Below, piece by piece: positions 1-12,151 of a stretch of DNA of 64,000 nt (the stretch's first letter is position 1; the number at the start of each line of letters is the position of its first letter). The notes under the pieces are model-generated. The model did no database searches. It was not told the DNA's origin and worked only from the letters and a program-made list of their open reading frames with translations. Source of the DNA: Iris pallida (lineage: Eukaryota; Streptophyta; Magnoliopsida; Asparagales; Iridaceae); assembly GCA_029216955.1 (NCBI GenBank), contig JANAVB010005597.1:45989480-46053479 (forward strand), given 5' to 3'. The translations under genes were made by a program, and so were the position numbers.

Positions 1-38
1 CAGATTACTTAGCTGACGTCATCACAGGTCATGTTTAT

Positions 39-3000
39 TTGTATACTTTTCTAGCTCTATGCTTGTTTGATTCTGGTGCATCTCATAGCTTTCTGTCATT
101 AGAGTTTATGCATGAACATCACTTAGTATCTACGCCTACTACGGAGATTAGTAGAGTAATGACGGAAGGAGGACCAGTGCCTATTAGAGCTAGCTATAGA
201 TGCTCTATTATGATAGCCGGAAGAGAGTTTGAGGGACGATTCTTTGTGATGCCACACCCCGGTTATGATATCATATTGGGGATGGACTGGCTTAGCTAGC
301 CCATGTATCTATAGATTGTCATGAGGGCAGTATTTTGTTCAGTCCCCCAGGCACAGCATCATTCAGAGTCAGGAGGACAGGGCCAAAGATCAGCCTAGAG
401 CCGAACTGTTGTGCGACAGTCGGGGACGTAGCACCGCCACACCCTATCATTAGGGAGTTTATGGATGTATTCCCAGAGGATCTTCCAGGACTTTCGCCTG
501 ACAGAGATGTGGAGTTCACTATAGATTTAGTGCCGGGTTCATCACCAGTATCCCGGGCTTGCTATAGAGTGAATCCTAAGGAGGCCATAGAGATGAAAGA
601 GCAGATTGATGACCTGTTGAAAAAGGGTTTCATTCGATCCAGTGCTTCTCCATGGGGAGCGCCAGTGCTCTTTGTGCCTAAGAAGGATGGAACAGTCCGG
701 TTGTGTATTGACTACCGGGCCTTGAATGCCATCACCATCAAGAACAAATATCCTCTGCCCAGGATAGATGATTTCTTCGACCAGTTGAGCGGGGGGAAGG
801 TGTTTTCCAGGATAGACTTGAGATCCGGGTACCACCAGGTGAAGGTCAGGGCAGCAGACATCCAGAAGACAGCGTTCAACATGAAGTACAGGCAGTACAA
901 GTTTTTGGTGATGCTATTTGGTCTCACAAATGCACCAGCTGTCTTTATAAACTTTATGAATAAGACATTTCACCAGTATCTGGATAAGTTCGTCGTAGTG
1001 TTTATCGATGACATCCTGATATACTCGAAGACGCCAGAGGAGCATGCAGAGCACTTGCGGATAGTTTTGGGGATTCTGAGGTAGGAGAGATTGTTTGCCA
1101 AATTGTCGAAGTGCGAGTTCTTTTTAGACCGAGTGGAGTTTCTCGGCCATGTAGTCACTGGAGATGGAATCTCGGTGGATCCCAGGAAGATTGCTGCAGT
1201 TGAGACATGGAAGGCTCCGACGTCAGTTTCAGAGATCAGGAGCTTTCTGGGTTTAGCAGGCTATTATAGAAAGTTCGTCCAGGACTTTGCTAGGATAGCT
1301 GAACCCATGACGAAGCTGACACGGAAGGACGCAGAGTACATCTGGTCAGAGGACTGCCAGACAGCATTTAAGGAGCTGAAGAGGAGGCTGACGACCGCTC
1401 CAGTTCTGACATTACCTTCAGGTTCTGGAGGTTTCACCATATACATCGATGCTTCTGGAAAGGGGCTAGGATGTGTCCTACAGCAGCATGGGAAAGTGAT
1501 TGCTTATGCATCTAGGCAATTGCGGACTCATGAGAGGAATTATCCTACCTATGACCTAGAGTTAGCTGCGGTGATCTTTGCACTCAAGTTATGGAAACAT
1601 TACTTATACGGAGAGCGTGTGGAAATCTTTACTGACCACAAAAGCTCGAAGTATGTGTTCACGCAGAAAGAGCTGAACATGAGGCAAAGACGATGGTTGG
1701 AGTTGATGAAAGACTTCGACATCGATTTACAGTATTACCCCGAGAAGGCAAATATGGTGGCGGATGCGCTAAGCAGGCATCCGATGGCATGGTACCTGAT
1801 GATTGATCGGCATTTGCGGGAGGATCTGGAGAAGCTCGGTATCGAGCTAGTTCGGCCAGGATCAGAGATACAGATGATGGCGCTTGACATTCAGTCAGGT
1901 TTGATAGAGCAGATCCGGGAGGCACAGTCTACAGATGACAGCTTTCGCAGACTTTGACCCCAGGCTTTAGCTGGATTGCTGGATGACTTCACTATAGCAG
2001 AGGATGGATCCTTGAGGCATGGCAGCCGATTGTGCGTGCCGAAGGGAGAGCTGGTAGAGGCAGTCTTGCAGGAGGCACACCGATCGAGATATTCTATTCA
2101 CCCTGGTGCTAACAAGATGTACCGTGACTTACGGGAACATCTTTGGTGGCACGGAATGAAGAGGGATGTATCGCGTTTCATCTCGAGATGCCTAGTTTGC
2201 CAGCAGGTCAAGGCAGAGCGCCAGAGGCCAGCCGGTTTGTTACAGCCGTTACCTATTCCCGAGTAAAAGTGGGAACATATTACGATGGACTTCGTCTCAG
2301 GGCTTCCTCGTTCCCAAGGAGGGAATGATGCCATTTGGGTCATCGTAGACAGGCTGACGAAGTGTGCGCACTTCATACCCTTCAAGGTAGGGCTTTCCAC
2401 CGATAAGTTGGCAGAGCTATACATGCAACAGATAGTTCGCCTATACGGAGTGCCGGTGAGCATCGTGTCAGACAGAGACAGCAGATTTACATTCCACTAC
2501 TGGAGGAGCTTGCAGGAGGAGTTGGGCAGTAGGCTCAAGTTCAGTACGGTGTACCACCCGCAGACAGATGGGCAGTCCGAGAGGACGATACAGACATTGG
2601 AGGATATGCTGAGGACCTGCGTGCTAGACTTCGGAGGATCTTGGGAGAGCCATCTGCACTTGGTAGAGTTTTCATACAATAACAGCTACCAAGCCAGTAT
2701 CGGTATGTCTCCTTTCGAGGCGCTATATGGACGACGATGCCGCACACCGCTCTTTTGGGATGATGTTGGAGACAGAGTTATGCTTGGGCCAGAGATGATC
2801 ACGGATGCAGCAGAGAAAGTCGGGATGATCAGAGACAGGCTCAGAGTAGCTCAGGATAGACAGAAATACTGGGCTGATGCTAGTCGCAGACCGATGGAGT
2901 TCGCAGACGGTGATATGGTGCTAGTGAAGATATCACCTACTAGAGGGACGATCCGGTTCGGACGAGGAGGGAAACTGAGCCCCAGATACATCGGGCCGTT

Positions 3001-3358
3001 CGAGGTACTTGGCAGGATTGGAGAGGTAGCTTACAGGGTTGCACTTCCATCCAACCTAGCAGGAGTTCACGATGTCTTTCACATATCTCAGCTGAAGAGA
3101 TATGTTCCAGACCCCAGTCATGTGCTAGATCATTCAGAGTTGGTGGTCGGACCGAGCCTTACAGTTTTCGAGCAGCCAGTGGAGATATTAGACAGGAGAG
3201 AGAAGAGGCTGAGGAACAAGGTTATACCTCTAGTACGAGTAGCTTGGAGCCGTCACTCCCCAGGTGAATCTACTTGGGAAAGGGAGTCGGACATGAGGGA
3301 GAGATACCCTTACTTGTTCGATCCAACCGCTGCGAGGGAACCACCCGTTCCCGCTTGA
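39..3358 (+). pseudogene. gypsy pol polyprotein, broken by one frameshift and three stops
   Basis: Aspartic protease core is visible at 66-290 (LFDSGASHSF, later IILGMDWLS). A frame change near 300 separates it from the next block. From 335 to 3358 everything lies in one frame but is cut by TAG at 1082, TGA at 1955 and TAA at 2264. RT occupies about 560-1080 with the catalytic FIDD box (about 1000); [10 protein letters not shown] replaces the usual [10 protein letters not shown]. RNase H is at about 1430-1790 ([23 protein letters not shown]). Integrase has an HHCC zinc finger at 2080-2220 and a D,D,E core (MDFVSGLP 2285; SDRDSRFT about 2470; SERTIQTLED about 2577). The C-terminus (about 3175-3340) has the PVEILDRREKRLRNK...V.W...ESTWE pattern of a chromodomain. 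The stops rule out a working polyprotein. Confidence 0.92.
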
Positions 3359-3908
3359 TACCTTAGAGGTTAGTTTCGATTGTAGCCTTAGTCATTTTGT
3401 TGCATTGCTTGCTATGATAGAATATTGTAGGATCTTCAATCTTTGTGAATTTCGAGGACGAAATTTTTTAAGGAAGAAAGACTTGTAAGCCCATGTTTTT
3501 TAAATTTTAGTTAAATTAGTGTTAATTAATTATTAATGTCATTTTTAGCCTTAAAATAATTATTAGGATTTTTAGGAATTTTTTAGAATTTTTAAATGAT
3601 TTTTAAATGAGTTTTTAATACTAAAATATTGATTTGTAATTTTCTAAATTGTTTTAATATAGTTTTGTAATAATTAGAATTGTTTTAATATCAGTTTATA
3701 ATTACTTAATTGTTTTTAAGTGTGGAATGCAAATTATATTTGCATTTGACAACTGCTAGGACCTATGTGTTATTTCCTAAACTATAGGGGCCTAAACGCA
3801 AAACCCTAAACTACCCACCCCCGACGACCAGACTGCCCGACGACCGACGACCGACCTGCCCCCGCCATTTCCGGCCGCCCAACCGACCTAGGACTGACTC
3901 AACCCCCC

Positions 3909-3916
3909 TATAAATA
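3909..3916 (+). promoter_or_regulatory. LTR TATA box
   Basis: TATAAATA sits after a C-rich stretch and about 35 bp before a CT-rich, CA-rich stretch suitable for initiation. This is the expected place for the retrotransposon's Pol II promoter; transcription is inferred. Confidence 0.6.
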
Positions 3917-4529
3917 ACCCCCTCTCTCCCCTCAGCTCAACCATCACCACCATGACCGCTCACAACCCCCCTTTCTTCCCCGACGACCCTAACCCTAACC
4001 CTAGCTCCGGCGAACCTCGCCCAGCCTCACCGTCGACCCTCACAGCCCCCAACCGCCGTCGACGAGTTCGCCGCAGCGAGCTGAGTCGATCGCCCCTACT
4101 CCGCCACCGCCCCGACGCCTACTCCGCCGGCCAGCACTCTCAAACCCCCCCGACTAGCCGGACACGTACGTGTCAGTTTGTCTTCGTGTCTATTTGTGTC
4201 TCGATTTAGCATGGGTGACTCGCCAGGACACGGGTGATCCTTTGGTAAGCTTGGACACGTAAATCGATGCTCGTGTGTGTCGTGCATAGCACGGACATGC
4301 AGACTCTGTGTCCCAAACTGTCAGGACACAGAGCGATATTTCGTGTTACTGTTTTTAACAACTAAAACCTAAATAAAAATAACTCGAGCCCCACCCTAAC
4401 AGCAAGCCTGCTCAGGCCCACTGGCCAGCGGGTGGGGCTCTAAGTCTTCACCCTCTAACAGAGGGCCGAGTTCGAGCCCTCTGTTTGTGTTTGTTTTGTT
4501 TCTTTTTCTTTTTCTTTCTTTTCTTTTTG

Positions 4530-4723
4530 TTATATTTATATATATATATATATTTATATTTTTATACTTAGTAAATTTTATATATATATTTGTATTTATA
4601 TACATATATGTATATATGTATATAACTTCATATGTATATATATATTTATACTATATATGTATACAATATTAGTGTATGTATATATATACTTTATAATTAA
4701 GTATTTTATTATATATATATATA

Positions 4724-4785
<62 letters not shown>
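4530..4785. repeat. AT-rich microsatellites inside the LTR
   Basis: Successive (TA)n, a (TTA)n run at about 4730-4755 and (TA)n to 4782 make this low-complexity. Reading frames here encode only I/Y repeats and are not genes. Confidence 0.9.
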
Positions 4786-6649
4786 TTTCAACATATGTAT
4801 GTATGTATTCATTTTGTATAATTTTACCTTATTAAAATATTAATATTATTTTTACACTTTTACCAAATTGTATTTTTAGTGTATTTAAATTACTGCAACC
4901 ATTTGGTGTCCAAGCCTAGCATGGGTTTTTGGGCCCAAATATGTTTTCACACATTCAAGACCTGTACAAGTCATATTGGACTTGATTCATGGCCTTGGGT
5001 CCTGTATTTGAACTTTGGTTCAAATTATATACATGGACAAAATACGCAGATAATTAATTATTTAATTTCAATTGTGTGCAATGCTGTTTTTGATTTTCTA
5101 AAAATACTTAAAGTATTTCTAAAATTCTGGAAAAATAGTATTTAGATACTATGTTAAGTTAGCTAATTTAGTATAATTTTTATAGTATTTAAATTATAGT
5201 TTTGCCACTAGTTTGGCTTATGGAACCAAAACTCATTTTCTGTATACTTAGGAAAACTGATTTTTATAAAATATTTGTACTGGTTAATAAATTTCAAAAA
5301 AAAAAATTATAATAAATTTCTACGATTAACTAGGATCATTTTGGTACTTTACTTTAAGTAAAACTAGACTTTTTGTCTATCTCAAAAATTGTTAAAACAC
5401 AATGATCATTTGATTTGTTTATTGATTAATTACGACTTGTAACTTTTTGTGTTATTTTGAGTTTAGCCGTGTTGAACCTCACCTCTCACTAGTGTAAAGA
5501 CCCTAGAAAGATAGTTAAAGTAGAGTGTCACCCCACTTTGGTCTCCTATGCTAAAATCATCATTTTGGCTAGGTGCCCAGTCACAAGTCGTGTCGCACCA
5601 ATTAGTGTCTTAGCATTTTAGCTTAGTGTAAAAACTAAGTTATTGTATTTATTTCTACAGTGACGAGTTACCGGACATCCATAGCACTTTTATCGCAGCT
5701 TGTTTTGCTTTGCTAGAGGCAAGTACTTTCTACGAACTTTACATATTGTCACATAAATGAACTGCAAACCCCACCATGTTAAATGCTGATCCTTGGGGTA
5801 GCAAGTTAGATCTCTACATGTTGTACTTCTAGTTACTACCATGCTTAGAACAATTTTTATGTATCTCTCACATGATAGAATATGGGTTATGGGGAAACTA
5901 GTAGTTGAGTACATGATCATGCCCCCATTATCGTACCGAGCAAAGTTTCATTCTATATGATACTGCGCCGTAGGCCATTATCCAGCATTTCTGTACGGAG
6001 GTACACCTATGCCTGTACACTTGTACGTATGTACATTTCATTTACATGTGCCCCAACACTTTGTACATCTATTGACCGATCACGTACCTGCTACAGTTTT
6101 AAACATTACATATACATCTGTCTCTATGATATATGTGTCCTTGCCATGATAGATTGTGTGATGCCATGTTTCCAGTTATTCCTCTTATGTTTATTTCCAT
6201 GTTTCATATGCTAGTTTGCTAGATTCAGTACTTGCTTCCGTCCTGACAGGATAACGTTGTAGGTGTCCTTACTGAGGAGGATTTAATCTGCGATACACAT
6301 TATGGAGATACTGCAGAGGACCCGGCTTTGCCATACGAGGATGTTCCTGCGGGAAGACTCGTCTAGTTTGCTTAGCTGTTTGGGATATTTAGAGTAGTCA
6401 TGTATTAGGCTACATATTTTGTAACTGGACATGTATCCAGTTTTACATTTCAGATCACTTGTACTTTGGACTTATTTCTATATGAGACGACTTTTGTGTT
6501 TGGAGCATTTATGACTTTATTTCACTTATAGAACTGTTAGCACATTTAGTCTTATCATGTTGTCTTTAGAACAGCTTACTACGTTTTATCTCAACGTAGG
6601 CTGGGCATGACTCGGCCTGGCCCAACAAATTGGGTAGCGGGTCGTGACA

Positions 6650-8410
6650 CTAATCAACGTCGTCGGAAGACGGCAAGGATTGTGTGAACCACTCTGGATC
6701 AGATCTACAACCCTTAAACCAAACAAGGACCAGGGTTGCAGACCTTCACCCGAGTAGAACCGCTCTTCTTACACAATTCGACGGACAGGACAGACAATGG
6801 GATAACAAACTAAACTAGAAAACCATATAAAAAGAAGGGTCAAGTACAAGATCAAAACCTCTACCACAATAACATCTCAAGCATATATGGGAGCCTAGAG
6901 CTCCAATCATCCAGTCGATCTATCCACAAGAGTCTTCCATCCATGATGGAGTGAATATCACGTCAATAAAGACAACCACCAAATACCAAGCTCATCCCCC
7001 TAACAATGCTAGGCCCTCTGACTCACAGGAATCCTCCAAGTCAATGATCACAAGCCACTAGAAAATAAGTCCCTCAACTATCAAGACATAGCAATCAAAC
7101 CAGGTTCCCCAACTATCGGAATACACAAAGGTACCCAGTTGTGGACGTTTGGAAAGTCGAGTAAAAACATAGTAATACCCTCGATATTCTATTCGTTCTG
7201 CGAGACACTCGCACCAATATCAAAATCCAAAAGTCCTCAAAGACATATCTGATCAAATTAGAACATCACCAAAGAACTAGCAACACTATCTAAGAATCCA
7301 CTTAGTCTACCATTATCACTATCTCAATATCATATCTCCTCATAGTCAATCCTCGAATAAGATCATAATCCCAACACATGGGTCAACACTAATCAACGTC
7401 GTCGAAAGACGGCAAGGATTGTGTGAACCACTCTGGATCAGATCCACAACCCTTAAACCAATCAAGGACCAGGGTTGCAGACCTTCACCCGAGTAGAACT
7501 GCCCTCCTTACACAATCCGGCGGACAGGACAGACAATGGGATAACAAACTAAACTAGAACACCATCTAAAAAGAAGGGTCACGGGTCATGAGTCCAATGG
7601 GTGATACCGTCAAAAGGGCAAGGATTGCGTGAACCACTCTGGATCAGATCCACAACCCTTAAACCAAACAAGGACCAGGGTTGCAGACCTTCACCCGAGT
7701 AGAACCGCTCTCCTTACACAATTCGGCGGACAAGACAGGTCAAGATGCTAGGCGACTAATCTAGTCGGGAGTCTACCTAGCAGGCAATGAGATCAGGGAT
7801 GCTATTCCAAGAAGAACATGCATGAGTTCAGTCCCGCAAACCAAAAGAATGGTTCTGCCCAATCCTTCGAACCAAATTCCCAACCGGGAATTCTGGAAAA
7901 ATCTGACAGAGTCTCCTTTGTAATCTGGATGGGAGCACCCTACGAATAGGGGCTAAAACACTCGGCGCAACCCGCCGCAGAATCGCAGGCTGAGAATACT
8001 AAGTCTCAGCTACCAGCAGCGCTACGATGCGTACTGGGAACAAATCGATAGCCGAGAACACTAAGTCCCGGCCTCCAGCAGCACTACGATGCGTACTGGA
8101 AACTAATCGAACCCGATACCACTAAGTCCCGGCCTCCAGCAGCACTACAATGCGTACTGGGCGCCAAGCCAACATGCATAATATAATAAAATAATCGCCT
8201 CGCAGGGCGCATCACAGCACATGTTCATAATTCTAACCCAAGCGCAATTACATCCACAAGAATAGTTCGCCAAGCCGTTACCCGACCGCGAGTCGGACAC
8301 GGGACATACAGGGACAATCCATACGAGTGAGTCGTGCTCGTGTCCTCGGAGGTGTGGATGACCCATCCGAGTTGTCCGATACGGTCTATCCCAGTATCAG
8401 ACCAAGCTAT
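6650..8410. repeat. Repeat-rich DNA left of the CACTA insertion, three copies of a ~120-180 bp unit
   Basis: A unit beginning near CAAGGATTGTGTGAACCACT occurs at 6677, 7413 and (shorter) 7618. Each copy runs through ATCAGATC, CCTTAAACCAA and CACCCGAGTAGAAC to GGCGGACA. The rest has no convincing reading frame. It is probably the left portion of the LTR or another non-coding part of the gypsy element whose PBS is at 16722, cut off by the CACTA element. No LTR start was found, so this link is inference. Confidence 0.55.
7995..8160. repeat. Minisatellite, three ~60-bp units
   Basis: Three near-identical units contain CTAAGTC(C/T)C(G/A)GC...CCAGCAGC(A/G)CTAC(G/A)ATGCGTACTGG, at about 7999, 8057 and 8120. 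No coding potential is seen. Confidence 0.75.
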
Positions 8411-8712
8411 CACTACACCAAAACAGTCATTTCCTAACGATTATAAGTGTTAGAAAAATTATTACTAACGGTTTTTTTGCCATTGGTAGTATGGCGTGGG
8501 CAATTTTTCTAACGATTATAACCGTTAGGAAAATAAATTTCCTAACGGTAAAAAACTGTTAGAAAATTCACTTTCCTAACAGTAAAAAACCGTTGGTAAA
8601 TTCACTTCTCTAACATCAAATACTATTGGTAAAAATAAATCTACTCACAGTAAAAAACCGTTAGAAAACTGAATACAACCTTTGAAATTTTCAACAGTTT
8701 TTTAACTGTTAC
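8411..8712. repeat. Left terminal and subterminal repeats of the CACTA element
   Basis: After the 13-bp TIR, roughly a dozen direct and inverted copies of a CTAACGG(T)TTTT / AAAACCGTTAG unit follow. In known CACTA elements such repeats bind the element's own TnpA-type protein; here that role is inferred. Confidence 0.8.
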
Positions 8713-8944
8713 AAACGAATTTTTTTTAAAAAAATTAATCAGTGGCTCTATTAAGCCGGAGCTGTCAACTTTCAATTATCAACCAATATTCATTATAAAA
8801 ATATAATTTACATAAGACAATCCACCAATACACATTCAAATTAATAAACAAAACCACTATTAACATTTATAAATAAACAGATGCATAGTTACAATTATTC
8901 TTCATATAATGGTGTCTCACCATATGCATTAAATAACCTCTTAA

Positions 8945-9351
8945 GGTGTGAAAGAAAACCATCTGATATGCTTCCTTCAACGTGAAGCTCTAAGAAACAC
9001 TGAGCCATCATGTTAACAGTCAAAACAAGCATGATACTCTCCTAGTACCACTGTCTGTACTCACGCACTCCACATATTCAACCAGAGTACCATCAGTAAT
9101 ACGAAGAGCTACAAGGACCTCAGAAGGGAAGTCGACGTGTCCAGGGTGATGAGATTGATAAGTACTAATTTCCTGATCTTTCTTCCTTATAGGCTTTAAG
9201 ATCGTCATCAGACATGTTGACTTGATTCTGATACCACCAATGCTTCAGCAGCACAAATATCGGTCATCCTGACATCTCCAGGAAATTTCTGTACAATGAT
9301 CTCGGCAGCAGACACAAAAGAGTCCGTCAATGTGGAATTCCCTGAAAATTA
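8945..9351 (-). pseudogene. Elongation factor 2 (EF-2) N-terminal GTPase fragment
   Basis: Reading the minus strand from about 9351, translated pieces follow the EF-2 G domain in order: STLTDS, a stretch matching AGDVRMTD, MSDDDLKAYKEER, then PGHVDF.SEV..ALRITDGTLV (the DxPGH G3 region) and TVNMMAQCFLEL (the NKMD G4 region, degraded to NMMA). Frames change and stops interrupt it. EF-2 is the GTPase that translocates the ribosome, normally about 840 residues; only about 130 are represented and the invariant NKxD is lost. It reads like processed cDNA without an intron. It lies inside the CACTA element in the same orientation as the other captured fragments. Confidence 0.82.
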
Positions 9352-10735
9352 AAGTGTCGTTAGTAAACAAATATATATAAACAAATAGCTAGACAACATG
9401 AGTAATACTGACATATCAAGAAGTATTAGTGGACAGAATGAAAAATCAGTGGTATTTTTCTTAATCTGTAAGTTATATCTTTGTTTGTCCATTTAACCTC
9501 CAAGAGAAGTTTTATCTATTTGCATCACGGTCCATGATTGGTTTTTATTGATTTTGTCAATTGAATCTCTCCATGAATTTATACAGCATCAAAGGTTCAT
9601 GATTCCACTAAATTCTTGACATAACTAAGTTTAGAAAGCATAAATATCAAAAGTTGTTACAAGGCACCAATAGATGAAAAATAAACTACAGTAGGCCCAG
9701 GACCACTACGATTAGCACGTATAAGCTCCAGGTACTGCACCAGCAATTATCAAGACAACAACAAGCTAACATGAGAATTTTTAAATCGAGTTCAAGTTCA
9801 AGTGAAGAAACATATATTATGTGGGAAAAAGAAATTTTGAAGCAAGTTTTTATGTAACAAGGAGAAAAGATGATTTGTTTCTAGGGTCAGACTTTTCACA
9901 AAAAGCTCTCAAGAGTTGAATTTCAATGGATCATGAAATGGTGTATCCTGCACATATCCGTTGTAGACTGATAGTGTACATATACTGTGATCAGAAGTTC
10001 ATGAAGAAATTATCAAGAAAGAAAAGGCTTTCGCCAATATTATTCAAGGATTCTCAAATCAAAAATAAAATAGGCCACAAAGTACAAGTCATGAAGGCTC
10101 TTTCAAAGAACCTAGTAACTTTATATAAGCAATTGCATCTGACATCAACCGTTTATGAATTGGCAGTTGGCGCCAACTTCTTCATAAGAAATATATACAA
10201 GAAATGGGCCTGCCACTCTCACATTTGCAATAGGAAAACATCATCAACTTCCATAAAAAACAATGCCAGAAAGGATGTCTATTTGAAAATAACAACACAT
10301 CTTTCATTATTATAAATAAAAAATCGTATCTTTATTAGTCATGCAACCATGGATTGTAGCTCCTCGCAATCCGACAACAGGGAAGGTATGGCCATCATCA
10401 CTGGCCCCATGAAGAACCTGAGCCATTGCAAATTAAAGAATGTATAATCAAACGCAGATATGAGGGTTCTCTAACACAAGTAAGAAGCAATAACAAAATA
10501 ATGCAGGTTGTGTGCTTTATTTCAGCCCTCGATGTTTATTCTAGTTTCGAAACAATGTTCATTCCGTTGGTTCTGTTCCTGTTACCAAGAACTGAGACAT
10601 AATGGACTTCTTTAGCATGTAGGAATCATGGGCTACAACTCATTTCTCAGTTAGATCTATGTCACTCGAGTAATTATAGTAAAAATATCAATCAATGTGA
10701 AAGAAACCTTAGAAGAGGAAGTTTAAGGTGGACAT
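9352..10735. other. CACTA interior between the EF-2 and BOR fragments, origin unknown
   Basis: This is AT-rich sequence. Two short minus-strand islands look like exons: one around 10420-10320 preceded by a CAG acceptor, and one around 9740-9680. I do not recognise either. A 129-codon plus-strand open frame at 9926 has no recognisable domain and is not called. Confidence 0.4.
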
Positions 10736-12151
10736 GCCTTTATCAATGTCCAGTTCTCATATGCGCCAGGTGACCAAGGATTTGGACTGAAGAGGCGCCT
10801 AGGGATACCTTTAGGAACACTAGAGGGAGGTATATAAGAAACTCCGGTCCACACAAGAACCATGAGTGGCACCCCTTAGTCTGCAATGAAGCCTCGTAGC
10901 TAGCCTGCACACAACATTGGTATTTGCTTATTAATAAAAGTGAAAGACAATCACTACATCCACATCGATAAACAAGCTGAGTAGTTGTAAGAAGACAAAC
11001 AGACTTATATTTCAAAAGATAAGGTTGTGACTGGATGTTTCTACATAGCGTGTTTGTAATTTTCAACTCAAAATCATTAGTGTGGTTGTTGGAATGGCTT
11101 TGCAGAATGACATAATTCTGACTAGAGTTATACCACAGATAGATGAGTATTCCAGTTTAATTCATGATGTCATGGGCATATAGTTGTTTTACTAAAACTA
11201 GTTTCTTTTTCTTTATTTTTTCTTTCTAAAACTAGTAAGTGAAATCCCCAAGGGCCCAAATGTTGTCTTTCGGTTGCATCTGACTACCATTGGAGAACCT
11301 TTGCTTGCATGAGTGCATGTTTATTGTTTAACAAGTTATTTAATAATGATGGCATTAGTAACAAAATTAAGGTGTCAAATCATATACATACCAGCTCCGT
11401 GCGCCACGACCTTGCCTCCTACTTTTTAGTGCTGTAAGTAAAAGGCCGAACGAGAGAACCAGAGCAAACATCCCATTACCGAATCTCCAAGACGGAATGA
11501 ACTCCAATGCCTTTGGGTTCTCTCTTGCAGGTATGCGAAATTCTTCCACGAGCCCCTGAAACCCTTAGCTTACTTCAGTACATACCTCAACATTATAATC
11601 ATCTCAGTTCATTGCTACGGAGCAAATTTTGAACAATTTCTTATACTCGACTGCATCATGATCTTAATTATCATCAATATCCTAAAACTATACTACTAAA
11701 TAAAAACACTGCACAAGACTGGCAAGAAACATAACCATTAAATTGCTTACTTTGATTGCCTCTTGCATGAAGAGCATCGCAATCAGTAGACCAAATAGTT
11801 CACAGGCAACACGAGTAAATCTAGTAATAATGGAACACGCACCAAGAATCGCCAACAAGAATAGCAAGAAGGCAGTCCACACACATACCCTGCCAACTAA
11901 AACAACATTAGTTTATATGTGTCATATTAATAGCCCAAAAATGAATTTTTACAGGATTCAAAGAAACAATGGTCAGGTAACTCACCATCCAGTTCATGCT
12001 AGCAACAGCTTAGGGCCCATATCCGATCTATATTTAGCAAAGTTAAACATGAATGTATACATGAGCAGAGACTGACCTCCTATGATCGAATGTATGATTC
12101 CACACAGCGTGGTCGAGGCCAATGTTTGGACCGTTGTTATAAGACCACCTG
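10736..12151 (-). pseudogene. BOR-type boron transporter fragment, multi-exon, inside CACTA
   Basis: Four minus-strand exons with canonical borders are readable. Exon 12151-~11986 contains [21 protein letters not shown] and then [10 protein letters not shown]. Exon 11890-11751 contains [30 protein letters not shown] and MLFMQEAIK. Exon 11555-11393 contains [10 protein letters not shown] and [20 protein letters not shown]. Exon 10880-~10736 contains GVPLMVLVWTGVSYIPP, IPRRLFSPNPWSPGAY and ENWT. These are the membrane segments of plant BOR1-like borate exporters (SLC4-type, normally about 700 residues). The start, first membrane segments and C-terminal half are missing. About ten residues are deleted before MYTFMF, and one exon ends in a Trp-to-stop change. 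Retained introns show DNA-level capture rather than reverse transcription. Confidence 0.88.

Larger units (their letters stand above)
1..6649 (+). mobile_element. Ty3/gypsy chromovirus (Tekay/Del-type), 3' part with 3' LTR
   Basis: The window opens inside the pol gene of a plus-strand LTR retrotransposon. Domain order is protease remnant, RT, RNase H, integrase, chromodomain-like tail, then the conserved TTCGAGGACGAAA block (about 3451), a purine-rich tract ending at 3483, and the 3' LTR. The 5' LTR, PBS and gag lie left of the window. The integrase-after-RT order, integrase C-terminal chromodomain-like segment and very long LTR fit the Tekay/Del chromovirus clade; this is family knowledge rather than a search result. 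Stops and a frameshift show it is no longer autonomous. Confidence 0.9.
3484..6649 (+). repeat. 3' LTR of the first gypsy element (3,166 bp)
   Basis: It starts TGTAAGCCC directly after the purine-rich tract and ends GGGTCGTGACA, giving TG...CA termini. Length is within the known range of Del/Tekay LTRs. It contains a TATA box at 3909, a GC-rich stretch (3790-4150), AT microsatellites (4540-4800) and an unstructured AT-rich 3' half. The paired 5' LTR is outside the window, so the termini rest on consensus ends alone. Confidence 0.8.

Noticed and set aside
1..3358. Integrated plant pararetrovirus
   Set aside because: The presence of integrase, LTRs with TG...CA ends and a PPT, and the RT-RNase H-integrase order identify an LTR retrotransposon; no movement or coat protein is seen.
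3952..4209. 85-codon open frame after the LTR TATA box
   Set aside because: It has Pro/Ser/Arg low complexity in a C-rich LTR leader, with no similarity to gag or a known product.
4487..4672. Tyr/Ile-rich open frames
   Set aside because: They are translations of (TA)n and T-rich microsatellites; the same applies at 59354-59536 and 60231-60419.
8405..8413. CTA as a clean 3-bp target duplication of the CACTA element
   Set aside because: The left flank is GCTAT and the right flank is CTAGT; the bases directly next to the termini do not match, so no duplication is claimed.
9926..10315. 129-codon plus-strand open frame in the CACTA element
   Set aside because: No recognisable domain, AT-rich composition, and opposite strand to all captured fragments. 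Length alone is not enough.
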